A DNA stretch of 44,320 nucleotides from Podila epigama (GCA_015679605.1 JAAAVE010000017.1:7220-51539), one strand, 5' to 3'; positions 1 to 11,561 are shown, counted from the stretch's first letter. The notes: generated by a model not told the origin, from the letters alone. Numbers and translations are program-made.

Positions 1-241
1 AAAAAAAAAAAAAAAAAAAAAACCGTGAATATTGTTGGGTGTTTGATGTTGATTTTCATGGCCAGTTGAACGAGATTATATACAAATGTGAAAAGTGGCC
101 ATGCACTGTCTTGATCCAAATACATAATACGCGATTTTTTTTTTCTTCCATCTTGCAAGTATCAGAGTCTCCTGGCATTTTTTCTCAATTTATTTTGTAT
201 GTGTGAGATTTTGAGTGCTTCTTTGGTAGGTTCTGACATTT
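1..241. other. Window edge and SRP19 3' flank
   Basis: The first 22 bases are all A. This may be a homopolymer at a contig edge or a genomic A tract, and nothing here decides which. The rest is AT-rich 3' flank of the minus-strand SRP19 gene. TTTATT at 189-194 reads AATAAA on the minus strand about 50 nt past the stop and is a plausible polyadenylation signal. I see no gene. Confidence 0.5.
189..194 (-). terminator. Polyadenylation signal AATAAA of SRP19
   Basis: The minus strand reads AATAAA about 50 nt after the SRP19 stop codon at 242-244. Confidence 0.45.
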
Positions 242-1503
242 TTATCCACGGATCATGACACGCTTTGGTTTCTTTGCCAATTTCTTTTGTCGTTTTGATT
301 CTGCGTTGGGTTGTGAAGAATCGGTGATCGATTGTTGATGTGAAGATGAAGATCCAGCATTGTCCGTGTTGCCGCTACCACCAAGGAATCCTGCCAGTGG
401 GTCGGAATTGGCCATGCCAGGCATGACGATAGAGAGTGGGGTGAGAGGGGACAAGGGCGAGTACTCTGAACGAGGTTCAGCGCTGGATTTCGCTTCCCGC
501 GCGTGGATCCTGTTAATGCTTGCAGCGACTTGTACCAGCAATGCGCGTTCTGTAAACGTTTTGCAGTACATTTTTTTTTGTAGTGTGTGTGTGATATGGA
601 AAGGGAGAAAAAGATATAGGAATGAGGGTGTCAAAATGGTCAATAAGAGATCAAGATCAAATTGTAGGCTATAAAAGCCATAAACATGCTATGAACAAGA
701 GCACAAAAAAAGGACACAGCTCTTACTTGTGTGGATCGTAGGATGACATAGCCGTCCATTGTCCTTGAACAAGACTCTTACGCGACCACGGTTGGCCCAA
801 TCTCTGGGGTGGGTCTTGCCAGGCTGTAACAAAAAAGATGATCCAATGGTCAAATCTCTTGTTCATTCTTTTTTTTTCTTTGTTTGTCGAAACCCATGGT
901 GGATCAGAACACAACACGGCATTAGTGATCATACCTCGAATGCTTGAGACAGTTGCAACTCTTTCAAGGCTTCGACAATATCCTTTGCCCAAGGTTGTTT
1001 CTTGCACGCTTGCTCCTGAGAGATTCTACGTCCCTCGGCCACAGTCTTTGTCCCGTCAATATAGCAAGGGTAAATACACATCCAGCTTATTTGGGGGGAT
1101 CAAGATAAAAAAGGACGCGTTTGTTAATTTTTGAAGCCATCGCCTCCACAATATATTTACATATTACGCACGCCAAATGCGCAATAACACCTTACCTCTT
1201 GAACTGTTCAAGCTCATCGCCCGAGACGTAACGGACGCCATCCGCGCCAACGTTTCCCTTTCCACCGACGGAGCCAGCTCCCATCATGGCCTCAATCTGG
1301 GCACGCTGCTCTGGAGTAAGAGGTGTTGAAGCAGATGGGACCATGGCGTCATCATCAGTGGGCAAAGGAAAGTCCATGTTGTCGACATCGAGCTCATCAT
1401 CATCATTGTGGAGATGTTGGTCTTCTTCATCTGAATCTTGCAAGAAGAATGACTCCTTGTTGCTCTTTCGCAAGACGTTCAAGCTGGAATTTTTTTTAGA
1501 CAT
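242..1503 (-). CDS. SRP19: Signal recognition particle 19 kDa subunit (SRP19/Sec65)
   Basis: This subunit binds SRP RNA in the particle that brings ribosomes making secretory proteins to the ER. Four exons on the minus strand join in frame: 1503-1196, 1085-935, 823-727 and 549-242, giving about 287 residues. Exon 2 encodes CIYPCYIDGTKTVAEGRRI, the hallmark SRP19 start, and exon 3 encodes THPRDWANRGRVRVLF, the second conserved block. Exon 1 adds about 100 acidic and Ser-rich residues (QDSDEEDQHLHNDDDELDVD), much longer than in animal SRP19 but in keeping with fungal Sec65. The C-terminus is basic (KRQKKLAKKPKR), as expected for an RNA-binding subunit. The start is the first ATG of the open frame (MSKKNSS) at 1503. 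Splice sites are canonical GT-AG. The exon 4 acceptor (TTTACAG) is chosen by frame continuity. I am confident of the family and of most exon edges. Confidence 0.9.
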
Positions 1504-2725
1504 TTCTGTTCCTTTTCTTCCTTCCTTTTTTTTTTTAAATAAAAAAATGTCCCTTGTTTCTGTCCCTTTTGATGGGGGGTGTTGAGTTGGTGGATGTGGT
1601 TGACGGAGGGGATGAGTGACAAAAAAAAATAGGTCCTTTCCCTTTCTCATCACTCTGGGAGAAGTGGAGGCTTAGGACCGTGACTTGATTTTTGCCACCA
1701 AGTTGGATCAAAGACACAGACGCGCCGAAGCCCAACCCCTCTCTATCAAAAAAAAGGGCACACACACACACACACATCTGAAAATGACCTTTGACACACT
1801 CTTCTTCATTCACATACAATAACAGATCACGTCGCACCTTACATTTAGTGTCTTTTTCCCTCCAACATAGTCAAGCACAGAGTGCATGCATTATTGAAAA
1901 CGAGAAAAAAAAAAAACTGCGAGGTCATAGCGACAGATGATATTTGCAACCCTATTATGCTCGAAACAATTGTGCTTTGACCTTGCATGCATCTCTTTTG
2001 ACGTCTATCAAGGCTCAGATGGAGAAGGATGGCTGTGAGGATGGATAGCTCAGATTGGACACCAAAGGTTGAACGATGCATACATCCCGCTTATTTCTAA
2101 TTGTCCAGTAAATGCTAGTGTCCGTGTCTATTGTCTATTGTTCTCCAAATGTGGATTGCTCATCCATCTCTTTTTTGTTTTTTGTTTTTTACTTGCTTGT
2201 CTATTTGTTCATGTTGACCTTATAAATACAACCATTCCTTATGCATCGCGTTTCTTTTTTGTTTTGCTCCTCTTTTTTTTTTCGCCACACCCTCAAACCC
2301 TTTTTTTTCATTTTCATTTCCATCCATACATCCCGCTCTTTTGGCTTTGTATTGCTGTTTGCCGCGCTTTTTCTTTTAATTTGTCCTCGGTATTGTTCTC
2401 TGACAAACTGAACACCTGTTCTTATTGTTTAGCCCAAAGGACACCTTTTCCTTTTTGTTCATTCTAATCGTTTCTATGACTTTATTTTTTGGGTAATCGC
2501 TACAACGGCATTTCCCCTTTCGCAACTTTCTATCTTTCCACAACACACCTTCTGTTACTTGTTTCCCGCATTCACGCATGGCTTGATAGATCTTCATTAC
2601 GAGTTGTCTCACTTATCTCCGACAGACACATTCACATTCCATCAGCACATATCCCACAACCGGCAAAATCTCATTCCTCAGACACATATACATGGACAAC
2701 AGCTCGACATTTATAACAACATACC
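1504..2725. other. Divergent intergenic region between SRP19 and the receptor gene
   Basis: There is no supportable gene in these 1.2 kb. They hold a (CA)n microsatellite near 1759-1776, many T tracts, and a TATA-box-like TATAAATA at 2221-2228 on the plus strand, about 500 nt before the receptor ATG. The stretch from 2230 to 2700 is strongly pyrimidine-rich on the plus strand, typical of fungal promoters and 5' leaders. Open frames here are low-complexity readings of those tracts. Confidence 0.5.
2221..2228 (+). promoter_or_regulatory. TATA-like box TATAAATA
   Basis: TATAAATA lies in the pyrimidine-rich leader of the plus-strand receptor gene. Its distance to the ATG (about 500 nt) would imply a long leader, so its role is uncertain. 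Confidence 0.25.
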
Positions 2726-5700
2726 ATGACTTCAATATCCTTTTCAACACTCTCCACATACCAGATCCTCATCTTTATCACATTCTGTCTCACCATTCTG
2801 TGTATCCTCGCCATCTGGTACATCCACATCAGAGCCCAACGTCGCCAGTACGCCTTCATATTCTTTTTCTTTTGGTACTTTCTCGGTGCCGTCCTCGGCA
2901 TTATCAACCTCTTCCTCGTCCCCACCTCCGCCTTTCCCTTCTTTGTCTCACACGCAAAAAACTCTTCCGAAACGCCGTTGAAAACATCTCTATCCGATGC
3001 AGTTACCTTGTTCAATTCTTCCACAGGCGGCTACTCGGGCTACCTCGCCTACCAACTCGCCGACGATGTGGCCACCCTCCTTCCAAAGAGCATTGAATAC
3101 ACAGTGTCTATGAAGACATGTATTATCTCTGCGCACTTGACCACCATCCAATGCCTAGGCGCTTGTATTACTCTCTCTCAGTGGACATGGTATATCTACC
3201 GCTGTCTGCAACGGAAACTTGGTGTCGTCCATCCAAAACTAATCAATGTCCTGTCAGTCGATGGTCCCAGTCGCGTCGGTGCCGACGGTCACGATGCCGC
3301 GGACGAGCCCTTCACACCTGGCTTTCGATTCGCACGTCCTTTTAGCAGCCTTGCAGACATTCAGTTTCGTCTCCCAGCCTTTGTCGTCGCGCCCATTGTG
3401 GTGACACTCGTCCTCATCCGCGATGCTGCCAAGCAGCTCTTCTTTTGTTGCTTCCCACAGCGCGAAATGGACTTCAAGGAAGAAATGAGCCACGATGAAA
3501 ATGAGGTCTTTGAAAGCTGGCCAATGTGGTCCGTTGATATGAATGCGAACATCCCACACTCTGGCCGTTATGCAAGGGCGACGATGACAACTACAACAAC
3601 AGCAACAGCAACAACTTCATCAACAGCTGAAGCCATTCCCTCGCCCCATATTCAGCCAGAAGTTTCTGTACTGCCCCCAACCCTCGCCGCCAAACTTGGT
3701 GTCCAAGGTTTGGATTTGAGCCACATGCATCCTGAAGAGGCTGCGCACGGATTTGATATTGACGGAGCGCGCATCAAGTACGTCCAAGACTCTTGGCAGC
3801 ATAGAGCCAAGATAAAGTGGAGAGACTATCGCCCATTGTTGGATGATTTGATGCTCTGTATTGTCTGGCCGGTGGTGGTGGGCGTGGCGTTGTTCTTTAT
3901 CAGCATGTCTGGCCGGTCCTATGAGGTCTTTCCCATTCGGGGTGGATGTGGGCTTCCCAAACATGCAGGTCGAGCTGACTTTCTTACAATGACAATTATT
4001 GATGCGTTATCCACCGCGTTTTCGTTGGTTGGTTGTATCCTTGCAGGTAATGTAGTCAACGTCACGTGTTGTTTTCTTCCTCTTTTTAAATAAAGTGGAG
4101 TGGACAAATGTGGAATCAAATATATAATCACACAAACTCACATGAACATTCGCACGCGTATCATCTCCTCATAAAACACAGTTCTATCTTGGAAACTATT
4201 CTGGAAGCAGAATGGTTCGGTCATGCTCAACATCAAAGGTCATTCTCCTTCTCCAGCAGTGTTGCAGCTGTTAAAGTCTACATCGATTGTCCGAAATTTT
4301 CTGGTCCTGTGTCTTTTCCTCAACAGTTTGGTCTTTGCGTCATGTGTGGTCCATCTGGCGATGAGTGGTTTTCTTTTTGAAGACAAGCATCAGAATCTGG
4401 TGCAACCACTCTTTCAACCTGCAGAGAATGACTATGCCATCTTTACGGTGTTTATCTCCTTTGCCTTGAGCGTGTGTACTCTTCTTTCATTGTCATGGAT
4501 ACAGTACAAGCGCACGGTCAAGAGTTTATTCCGTGTGTTTTGCTGCTGTGTTCGAGGCAAGAGTCAGACCACGACGCAACCAGAGGATGGCTCTGATGAC
4601 ATTGGCCCATTTCCATTCCCGTTTTCGTTGCACGCTGAATCAGGCCATCATCATGGCGAGCGTGGTATGGAGAGGTCGGGTGGCAAGAAGGACACAAAGG
4701 TGGGGAATGATGAAAGGAACAAGGTCCTTCAAATGAGGCATGTGATTGGAGAGCTATCCAATAAGAGATTGTCGGGCAAGGGTGCAATGCCGGATGCATT
4801 GAATGAAGCAGAGTTGGGAGTCAGACCTTCGTCCGGTGGAGTCAATTCCAGAGATATGAGGACTCTTGCCACACCTCGGTGTCCATGCGCAACAGGCATT
4901 ATGCATTCTTCAAACACTTGTCAGATTCATCCAGGGTAAGTCATGGGTTACATCCTTTTTTGTTATTCCAGCTCAAGTTCCAAAATAATCAATGGTTGTA
5001 ATTTTTCACCCCCTTTTTTTGTTGTAGTCGATTCTACGCGAACAAGGACGCGTTAACTATTGTGCAGAGTAATGAGTCTGCGCGAGATGCTCCGTAAGTT
5101 TACTTCGTATCTTATTTTTTTTTTGTCTCTGTTTCCTGACCGTCAAGAAAATATCAGATACCACGTCTAACGTAACTCCTACATATACATTGAATAGGCC
5201 CTGCTCATACCTCAAAGGCAAGCAGGTTTTGCAACCCATGACCTCAAAAGAGCCGACTCGCCTCCCTATCTCGTCTACAGATGTCACTAGCACAGTCTGC
5301 TCTCAAAACACCTCGGAACTCATGCCTGCGAGTGGAGCCAATTATATGGGCGAGAAAAAGAAGAAAGAGGAAAATATGCTGGAGGAATACGATGCTGAGC
5401 TCGTTACTACACCAAGATCTCTCACTCCACGTATCCGTGCATTTGGCCGACCTTTCAAGCCGATGCACTCGCATGAAGATACATCTGCCCAACTTGTATC
5501 CGAGGACCATGATTGCGGAGCGACCTTTGGAGGGGATAGTCTTCGAGAGAGACGTGTTTCTGCCAACACAGTCTCGTCTAGAGCCACTGATACTAGTAGT
5601 CGACACTCAGTCGGGTGTTCATGCAGCCGCCAGGAGCAGGGACAAATAGAGATGCAGGAGGGAGATAATGTTCAGGTTGAGGGTGATCATCATTGCCAAA

Positions 5701-7337
5701 CCCATACCAAACAAGCTTGTTGCCACAACCGCGGTCATTGTCGCCGTCATCGAAGGAGCAAAAACTCGAGCTTGCAGCTATCACACGACAGTAGCCACAG
5801 TAACCACGACCACCGCACTCATGGCCATTGCCGGCATCAAGATCCTTTTAGCCACCCTCATGCAAGGTCTCAGAGAGGCTCCAGAAGCAGTAATGAGCTC
5901 ATGGTGCCCATGTCCAGTTTCCCTTGCTCGAAACACGAGTCCATCGTTGTCATGTCGCCTTGTACCCTCACCACGCTCGACAAGTGCGCGAATGAAGATG
6001 TCTTTTCCGATGACGACGATGGTCATGTTAACAAAGACGCCGACCGTGATGCCGAGGGCAATTCCGAGAGCGACCTTAACCCCAAGAACAAGAATGTTGG
6101 TTCATCTGTTCGTATCAACGCTACTGGGCACCCACTAGCGCATCCTCACCAACGGTGCCGTTCTAGCCGTCGCCACAGTCTCCTTCAAAATAAGGATCAA
6201 ACGGCCATGACACGGACAATCTATTCCAGTCGCCGCCATCGCACTAGTGAAGCGGCATACGGCGAATCCTGGATGGGGCACCGACACCAAGAGATTTCAA
6301 AAGTTGAATCCTCTCCACGGCAGAGGCTCTCGTCTCAGTACCGCCGTGGTTGTGATGGAGGGCACCATCCGAGACGACGGCAGTCGATGATAAGGCGTGC
6401 AACCCGCCATGGTGAGAGGACTCATTCGCACCATCACTATCATCATCGTCATCATCAGCAGCAGCGGCAGCAGCAGAGTCACCGGTTTGCTGTTTCTGAC
6501 GAGTTGATTCACAAAGCTGTGGCAAGCGACGATAGCGATATTGAATATAGTGCGACGATATCGAAGCGCCGTCATCACTCTGACCCAACGATTGCCAAAT
6601 CCTCGTCGTCGTCGTTGTCGAGAAGAGTCAAAGTGCAACAAGCGCCTTGTCGCCAGAGGGCGATGATATCGTCCAAGATCATGAAGGAAGAGGAGCAGGA
6701 GAAAGAGAAAGTGTTGACGATGTTCAGTCCCGAATTGGGCCACATGATAACTCTGCCGCGTGGATTCAAACCTCATACAGTATTACCATCGCCGTCTACA
6801 TCGCCTTCAACATTGTCTGCTGCAAGTCTACAACGACCTCTTTCGGTTTTACAAGAGGATGTGGAATGTGCGACCTACCACGGTCATATTCTTTCCTTGA
6901 AGTGGGAGAGACCGTCCTCGCCACATTCCAATGCGTCACAACCATTCGGTTGCAAAGAACATCCGCAATTGAGTTTGAATTCGTCTTGGATGTCATCAGC
7001 AACAGCACCACCGTCAAATTTTTCGTCGCAATTGTCCTCTTGTCCCTCATCACCTAGGCGTTCATTCTCTTCAATGGCATCATCAATGACATCTTTAATG
7101 GCGTCTTCGACGTCGTCAAAGTCCTCGTCGTCGTCGTTGGTTCACATTAAAAGAAGGGCTTCAAGAAAACGGGCAACTTATGGGTCAAGGAATCACCTCA
7201 ACCGAGAAGAGGTTGCACGAACAGTAAAGGCCATTGCCCCAGCACCTCAGGTCCAGCCTCCGACGCCTCCATCGCAAGCATTGGCCAATGTTCCTGTGGA
7301 AAAACTGAAATTTCTCCCAAAGTTAGCCATGGAATAA
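2726..7337 (+). CDS. Ste3-like seven-helix receptor with giant low-complexity tail
   Basis: Likely a G-protein-coupled receptor of the fungal Ste3 pheromone-receptor type. Exons are 2726-4046, 4182-4935, about 5029-5093 and 5198-7337, for about 1,425 residues. Hydrophobic segments fall near residues 11-34, 42-65, 131-152, 216-232, 374-393 and 420-441. Two more follow in exon 2 (RNFLVLCLFLNSLVFASCVV and AIFTVFISFALSVCTLL), ending in a Cys-rich VFCCCV that could be palmitoylated. DDLMLCIVWP, then GRSYEVFPIRGGCGL and the next helix match the Ste3 pattern of helix 4, an extracellular loop with a conserved Cys, then helix 5. About 220 residues separate helix 3 from helix 4, far more than usual. 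The last exon (about 713 residues) is rich in His, Ser, Arg and acidic runs. The phase of the 65-nt third exon does not close cleanly in my reading, so that exon is provisional. The Ste3 assignment is probable, and the receptor topology is more secure than the ligand class. Confidence 0.55.
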
Positions 7338-7818
7338 TCGCTTGGAAGGAATGAAAAAGGACTTCCCCAAAATGTACGAAATACACATTTAGATAATGAT
7401 ACGAGGTTTTCCCTAGTTCGTTTTTGCTCAGAAGAATTACCAACGAGATCTAGGTTTTGGCTACCGTGACGTTATTCCTACTGTGCGCTGTATCTAGAAT
7501 TAAGAATGGGGGTGTACATCAAGCTCGAGTCAAGGGCCCTCGTAGTACCCATTCCTATGGGCAATAGCCAATCTTTCTAGGCTGAATAGTAGCGTGTTGC
7601 TGTCGTGTTCTCTTAATCCTTCTTAATAAAGTGGCCACGAAGGATAACCAATGATTCACAGGGTAACATTCATATACAATCATTTTGCAAAAGAGTGTGA
7701 AAGGTGTGCATTCATTTTCATGTTTAATGTACTTGTTAAAAAATATCCGTGTGTAGAAGGGACTTTGAACTGGTGACAGAACTGGCGGTCATTCGTGTGA
7801 TCCCTACATTTGCGATCT
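7338..7818. other. Convergent intergenic region after the receptor gene
   Basis: No gene is seen. AATAAA at 7625-7630 on the plus strand, about 290 nt after the receptor stop, is the best polyadenylation signal for that transcript. No clear signal is seen for the minus-strand gene that ends at 7819. Confidence 0.45.
7625..7630 (+). terminator. Polyadenylation signal AATAAA after the receptor gene
   Basis: AATAAA in CTTAATAAAGTGG, 288 nt after the receptor stop and the only clear plus-strand signal in this gap. Confidence 0.4.
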
Positions 7819-8517
7819 TCACCTATGGCCGATTGAAATTTCCACGCCCTCATTTGTTCTTTGTTGCTTGAATGCCGCCTGCCCATCACATTGTCCATAT
7901 TCGAAGGCATCCCCGAGGCTTCCTGTACCCACAGTTGATGTGGGTGTGCCAAAGACGACCGAGGTATAGGGAAGAGTATCGCAAGATTGTGTCCCATAGT
8001 ACTCTAAGATTCCGGTACGGCTGCCTTTGATTGCTCCACTTCCTTCTGGCAGTGTCCATGATCCGATTATTACCTTCTCGCCTGTCACGGTATCAACAAT
8101 CCATCCCTGCCAGGTCGTGCCTTCGGCCTTCCGTACTTCTAGATCAAAGGTATGATCATAGGGTGCACTAAAGTCAACACCACAGCCCACACCACTACCA
8201 CCATCAGCGCCATGTTGGCAGTTCTGGTCATTAGTCTCAGTTCCTTGCACGAGCGAAGAAAAAACAGTGCGAATGACAGGCTGTCCATTTGCATCTGGTC
8301 GAGGCTGAAGCCCGATGAAAGAAGGTGAGAATTGGCCATCGAAGTCGAACTTTTGAGCAAAGAAGTAGCCTTCCTCTTTGGGGGCCTTGGCAATATTGAA
8401 AGGGAACTTGATGTCTGTCAGACCATTAGTGGTAAACGACCAATTGATCGCAACGGAGGCGAAGACTAGTGACGGCGCGAATGACGCAAGGAGAGCAACA
8501 GCAGCAGTGAGCTTCAT
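7819..8517 (-). CDS. Small secreted protein, DUF3472-like
   Basis: A single-exon gene of 232 residues. MKLTAAVALLASFAPSLVFA is a clear signal peptide with a likely cleavage after FA or SVA, so the product should enter the secretory pathway. The mature part opens with INWSFTTNGLTDIKFPF and continues with GLQPRPDANGQPVIRTVFSS, a Gly/Cys segment (NCQHGADGGSGVGCGVDF), and TWQGWIVDTVTGEKVIIGSW. From memory of the family this order resembles DUF3472 domains of secreted bacterial and fungal proteins, whose function is unknown. At least four Cys in the mature part could form disulfides. No membrane segment or GPI signal follows. It is one of two apparently intronless genes in a window of split genes. 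ATAAATAC on the minus strand near 8651-8659 could be its TATA box. The family name is tentative; secretion is well supported. Confidence 0.7.
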   Translation of the reverse strand: MKLTAAVALLASFAPSLVFASVAINWSFTTNGLTDIKFPFNIAKAPKEEGYFFAQKFDFDGQFSPSFIGLQPRPDANGQPVIRTVFSSLVQGTETNDQNCQHGADGGSGVGCGVDFSAPYDHTFDLEVRKAEGTTWQGWIVDTVTGEKVIIGSWTLPEGSGAIKGSRTGILEYYGTQSCDTLPYTSVVFGTPTSTVGTGSLGDAFEYGQCDGQAAFKQQRTNEGVEISIGHR

Positions 8518-9569
8518 TGTTGTTGTCTTGACAGGAAAGGTGGTGCAAAAACTGGATTAAAGAGCAGTGGAAGATGAGTGAGAAGTGGGCAGAGAACGAA
8601 GAAGCTGACAAGAGTGAACGAGTATGAGTGCTGATAGCGTCTGCATTAGGGTATTTATTCCTACCAGCGCTAAGGAGAATGGGGCCCAATTGAGGTGTTC
8701 TCAAACTTGAAAGGAGTAAAGGAAAAAGTAAGGGGATAAAAAAACTCAAATTTTTGACGCTGATGGCGGCATGAAAGCTAAAGGAGATAAAAGACGGAGG
8801 AAGAGAGGGCAGGGGAGGAGACATACCAAGATCCAGATGGTGAAAAAAAAAAAAAAATGGCAGGAGAGGCGAGAGGCGGACGGTAAAAAAGATGTCCAGG
8901 GATAGAAATATGGGTAAAGAACAAGTCCAGGGATAGGTGAAAACAATTGTAAGGACAGAGGAAACAAGGGAAACCAAAAGTGAGGGGACTCGCCTTGCGC
9001 ATGGTGCATGGTGCATGTTTGTTCTTTTGCGTCCCCAAGATAATTCTTTCGTCTCTCCTAAATATATACTGCCGTCTCAACATCCTATCCCTCAAGATAG
9101 GTTGCAGACAGGGGTTGGCTTTTTTGGGCTGCCTCTAGTTTTTTTGTAGCCTTCTTTGCAAACATGTCCAGAACATGTAGTCTACGCGGCATGTACTCAC
9201 GAACATTGCTCTGCTGCAATGAATATTTACTAACAATTTCTTACTCGACTATCTTGAAACTTGGTATGCTGTTGTGCCACATCGCATATTGTGATCGAGT
9301 CTTTGATTGCTCCAAAGAGCAAAAGAAACTGCGCATCGACACCATCGGTCCCTTTGCAGACGAGAAATACTTGGGGGACGAATATGACAAAGCTGCAGAA
9401 AAAATGTGCCAGGACAGAAAGTCGCAAGGGCTCCGTGCGGGCACTCACGTTACAAGATTATTTTCTGGAGGACATTGCACCCCTCAATCATAGGCAAAAT
9501 GTATATTTTTTGGAAAAGAAAGCACAAATAACAATATTCGTCTTGAACACACACAACAGAACGGAAAGA
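8518..9569. other. Divergent intergenic region with no supportable gene
   Basis: This is the common upstream region of the secreted protein (minus) and the formyltransferase (plus). It has a poly-A tract near 8846-8860, purine-rich stretches at 8700-8990 and a TATA-like CTAAATATATA near 9058-9068. Two overlapping open frames on opposite strands at 9164-9493 show no motif I recognise, no Kozak-like start and no splice logic. I do not call a gene. Confidence 0.4.
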
Positions 9570-11561
9570 ATGCTTGGACGCTTGCCTGGATGTAGAATCG
9601 CAATTGACACTGTTGCATGGCGCATGTCAAGGATTCATTGTCAACATGTCTCTCAGAGAAGTTTCAATGTAGGATGGATTCACATGGTGGACAACAGCGT
9701 TTTGTTTTAAACGCGAGTCATGTTTATGAAATGAAGTTGAGCGAAAAAAAAGACGCTCATACAACAATACTTTTTTGTTTACCTTGCCCTTGTCTCATCG
9801 TGAAAAAAACAAACAAAAGGTCAGACGAGGATTTGCGGTGGTATCGAAACAATGGCAGCAGGAAAGTAGCAAAGAAAACGATGAAAAGATCAAGGTGTTG
9901 TTCTTTGGGAGCGACTCGTTTTCCGCGCCGCACCTCGAAGCCTTGATCCAAGAGAAAAGTAAGAATGTCGTTATTATCTAATTGAGAAAGGATATCAAGA
10001 CACGAGAAGATCGTGTATTGTTACAATGTTGCCTCATTTCTCATGTGTTCTTATTACGATTAGATCGTCCTGGATCCAAGATTGAGAGAATCGATGTCGT
10101 CTCACCTAGGGAACGTACCAAAAAGTTGAAACGGGATGCTGAAGATTGTAAGTAGGAAACACCTCTTTTTTTTTGAACAACAAGTGTATCCTTGACATCG
10201 CTTTGCTCCTTTCATTTCTCATTTGATCTCATACAGCTCAATTGCTTTGTATTCCGTCAAATATCCGCGATCAAAACAATTAGCACCGCTTACGCTTCTG
10301 GCAAAATCCCATAACCTGAAATTGTTTCCATCGCCGGATCGAAAGGGAGGATTGGAAGCATGGACATTTCCAGAGGACAAGGAAGTGAAAGCTTGGGATA
10401 TTGGCGTTGTTGTATCATTTGGATGGTTTTTGCCAAACGATGTGATTTCAAGGTTCAACCGAGGTGGGATCAACGTCCATCCATCGCTATTACCAAAATA
10501 CCGTGGATCAGCACCATTGCAACGTTCGATTATGAATGAGGATAAAGAGACAGGCGTCACGGTTCAGTTGTTGGATCCGAATGAGTTTGATGCAGGCAAG
10601 ATTCTTGCGCAAGCGACCGTGGTAAAGTGGAAAAAAATAATGAAAAGAAAAATAATGCGAGAGTGCAGTTGAGAGACTATGATCGGACACATGCTGATCT
10701 GTATTTCACTTCTTTGTCTTAGCCAATGCCTGCGAATCCCACCTATCGGTCATTGGAAGCATTGTTGGCCAAGAAAGGTGGAGAGTTGGTAGTGGATGTC
10801 GTGAACAACTTTGAGGAGAGAAAGGTAAATCTAGTTATCCACCACGGTTGCAAGGATGGAAACGATGGGATACCTGCAATGCGCATCTCACCTATCACTA
10901 AACATGCATTGGTACAAATATATAGCGTAATGCTAAGACGCAGGACCCGGAAAAGGTCACCAAGGCTAACAAGATTAGCCGTGAGGCTTGTAAGGTGCAA
11001 TGGGACACATGGAAGGCCTCCAGAGCAGAAAGATTGCATCGTGCCAATGGATTCAGGGTAAGAAAGTGAACAGTTTGTTTCTATTGACCTTTTCTTGGAT
11101 AGCCTATGAATAAGAGACAAGGGAGCCCAGTGCGTACTAATATTACAAACTACGCCTTTTATAAAATGCATTTGTTCTAGTACCCGATCATGGCATCGTG
11201 GCATGTACCTGGAACGGACAAGGTTCTTTCAATCTCTCTATATGATCTGTTCCTTGTGCCAAGTGAATCCCAAGAAACCATTTCATCTTCAACATCTTCA
11301 TCTTCCTCAGCTGCGGCTGTTAAAGATTCCCAAAAGATGAACGGGGGCGGGTATGCAGTGGAAGACGGAAAGGAGCCAACAATGACGTCCACGCCTGGTA
11401 CGATATTTTACCATCGACCTTCAGAGAGCCTCCATGTGTGCTGTGCAGATGGATCATTACTTGGTATCAAGGCTTTACAGTTTGAGGGCAAGAAGCGGCT
11501 CTCATCTAAGGATTTCTTTAATGGATACCATGTCCAATCCGGCGTCTCGCGGTTTACATAA
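9570..11561 (+). CDS. FMT1: Mitochondrial methionyl-tRNA formyltransferase
   Basis: Transfers a formyl group from 10-formyl-tetrahydrofolate to Met-tRNA for mitochondrial translation initiation. Seven exons join in frame: 9570-9668, 9820-9958, 10064-10147, 10284-10621, 10723-10824, 10944-11057 and 11181-11561, giving 418 residues. The N-terminus (MLGRLPGCRIAIDTVAWRM, then VRRGFAVVSKQW) is basic and free of acidic residues apart from one Asp, as in a mitochondrial presequence. VLFFGSDSFSAPHLEAL is the first strand of the Rossmann-like catalytic fold. GINVHPSLLPKYRGSAPLQ and GVTVQLLDPNEFDAG carry the Asn171, His173 and Asp210 expected to match the E. coli catalytic Asn106, His108 and Asp144. 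The C-terminal OB-like part ends KKRLSSKDFFNGYHV, as in mammalian MTFMT (TATDFYNGY). A Ser/Ala run (about residues 320-335) is a local insertion. The start exon is inferred from phase match and presequence character; all other exons are supported by similarity. Confidence 0.88.

Noticed and set aside
2069-2467. 132-codon plus-strand open frame upstream of the receptor
   Set aside because: Phe/Leu/Cys-rich translation of a pyrimidine-rich leader without domain or splice support.
5940-6130. Minus-strand reading with a clear hydrophobic stretch (VALGIALGITVGVFV)
   Set aside because: On the plus strand this is the acidic Asp/Asn/Glu segment of the receptor tail. The complements of GAC, GAG and AAC codons give Val, Leu and Val, so the membrane-like antisense is expected.
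9164-9493. Opposed open frames of 60-110 codons
   Set aside because: No recognisable motif, no splice structure and overlap on both strands; insufficient to call a gene.
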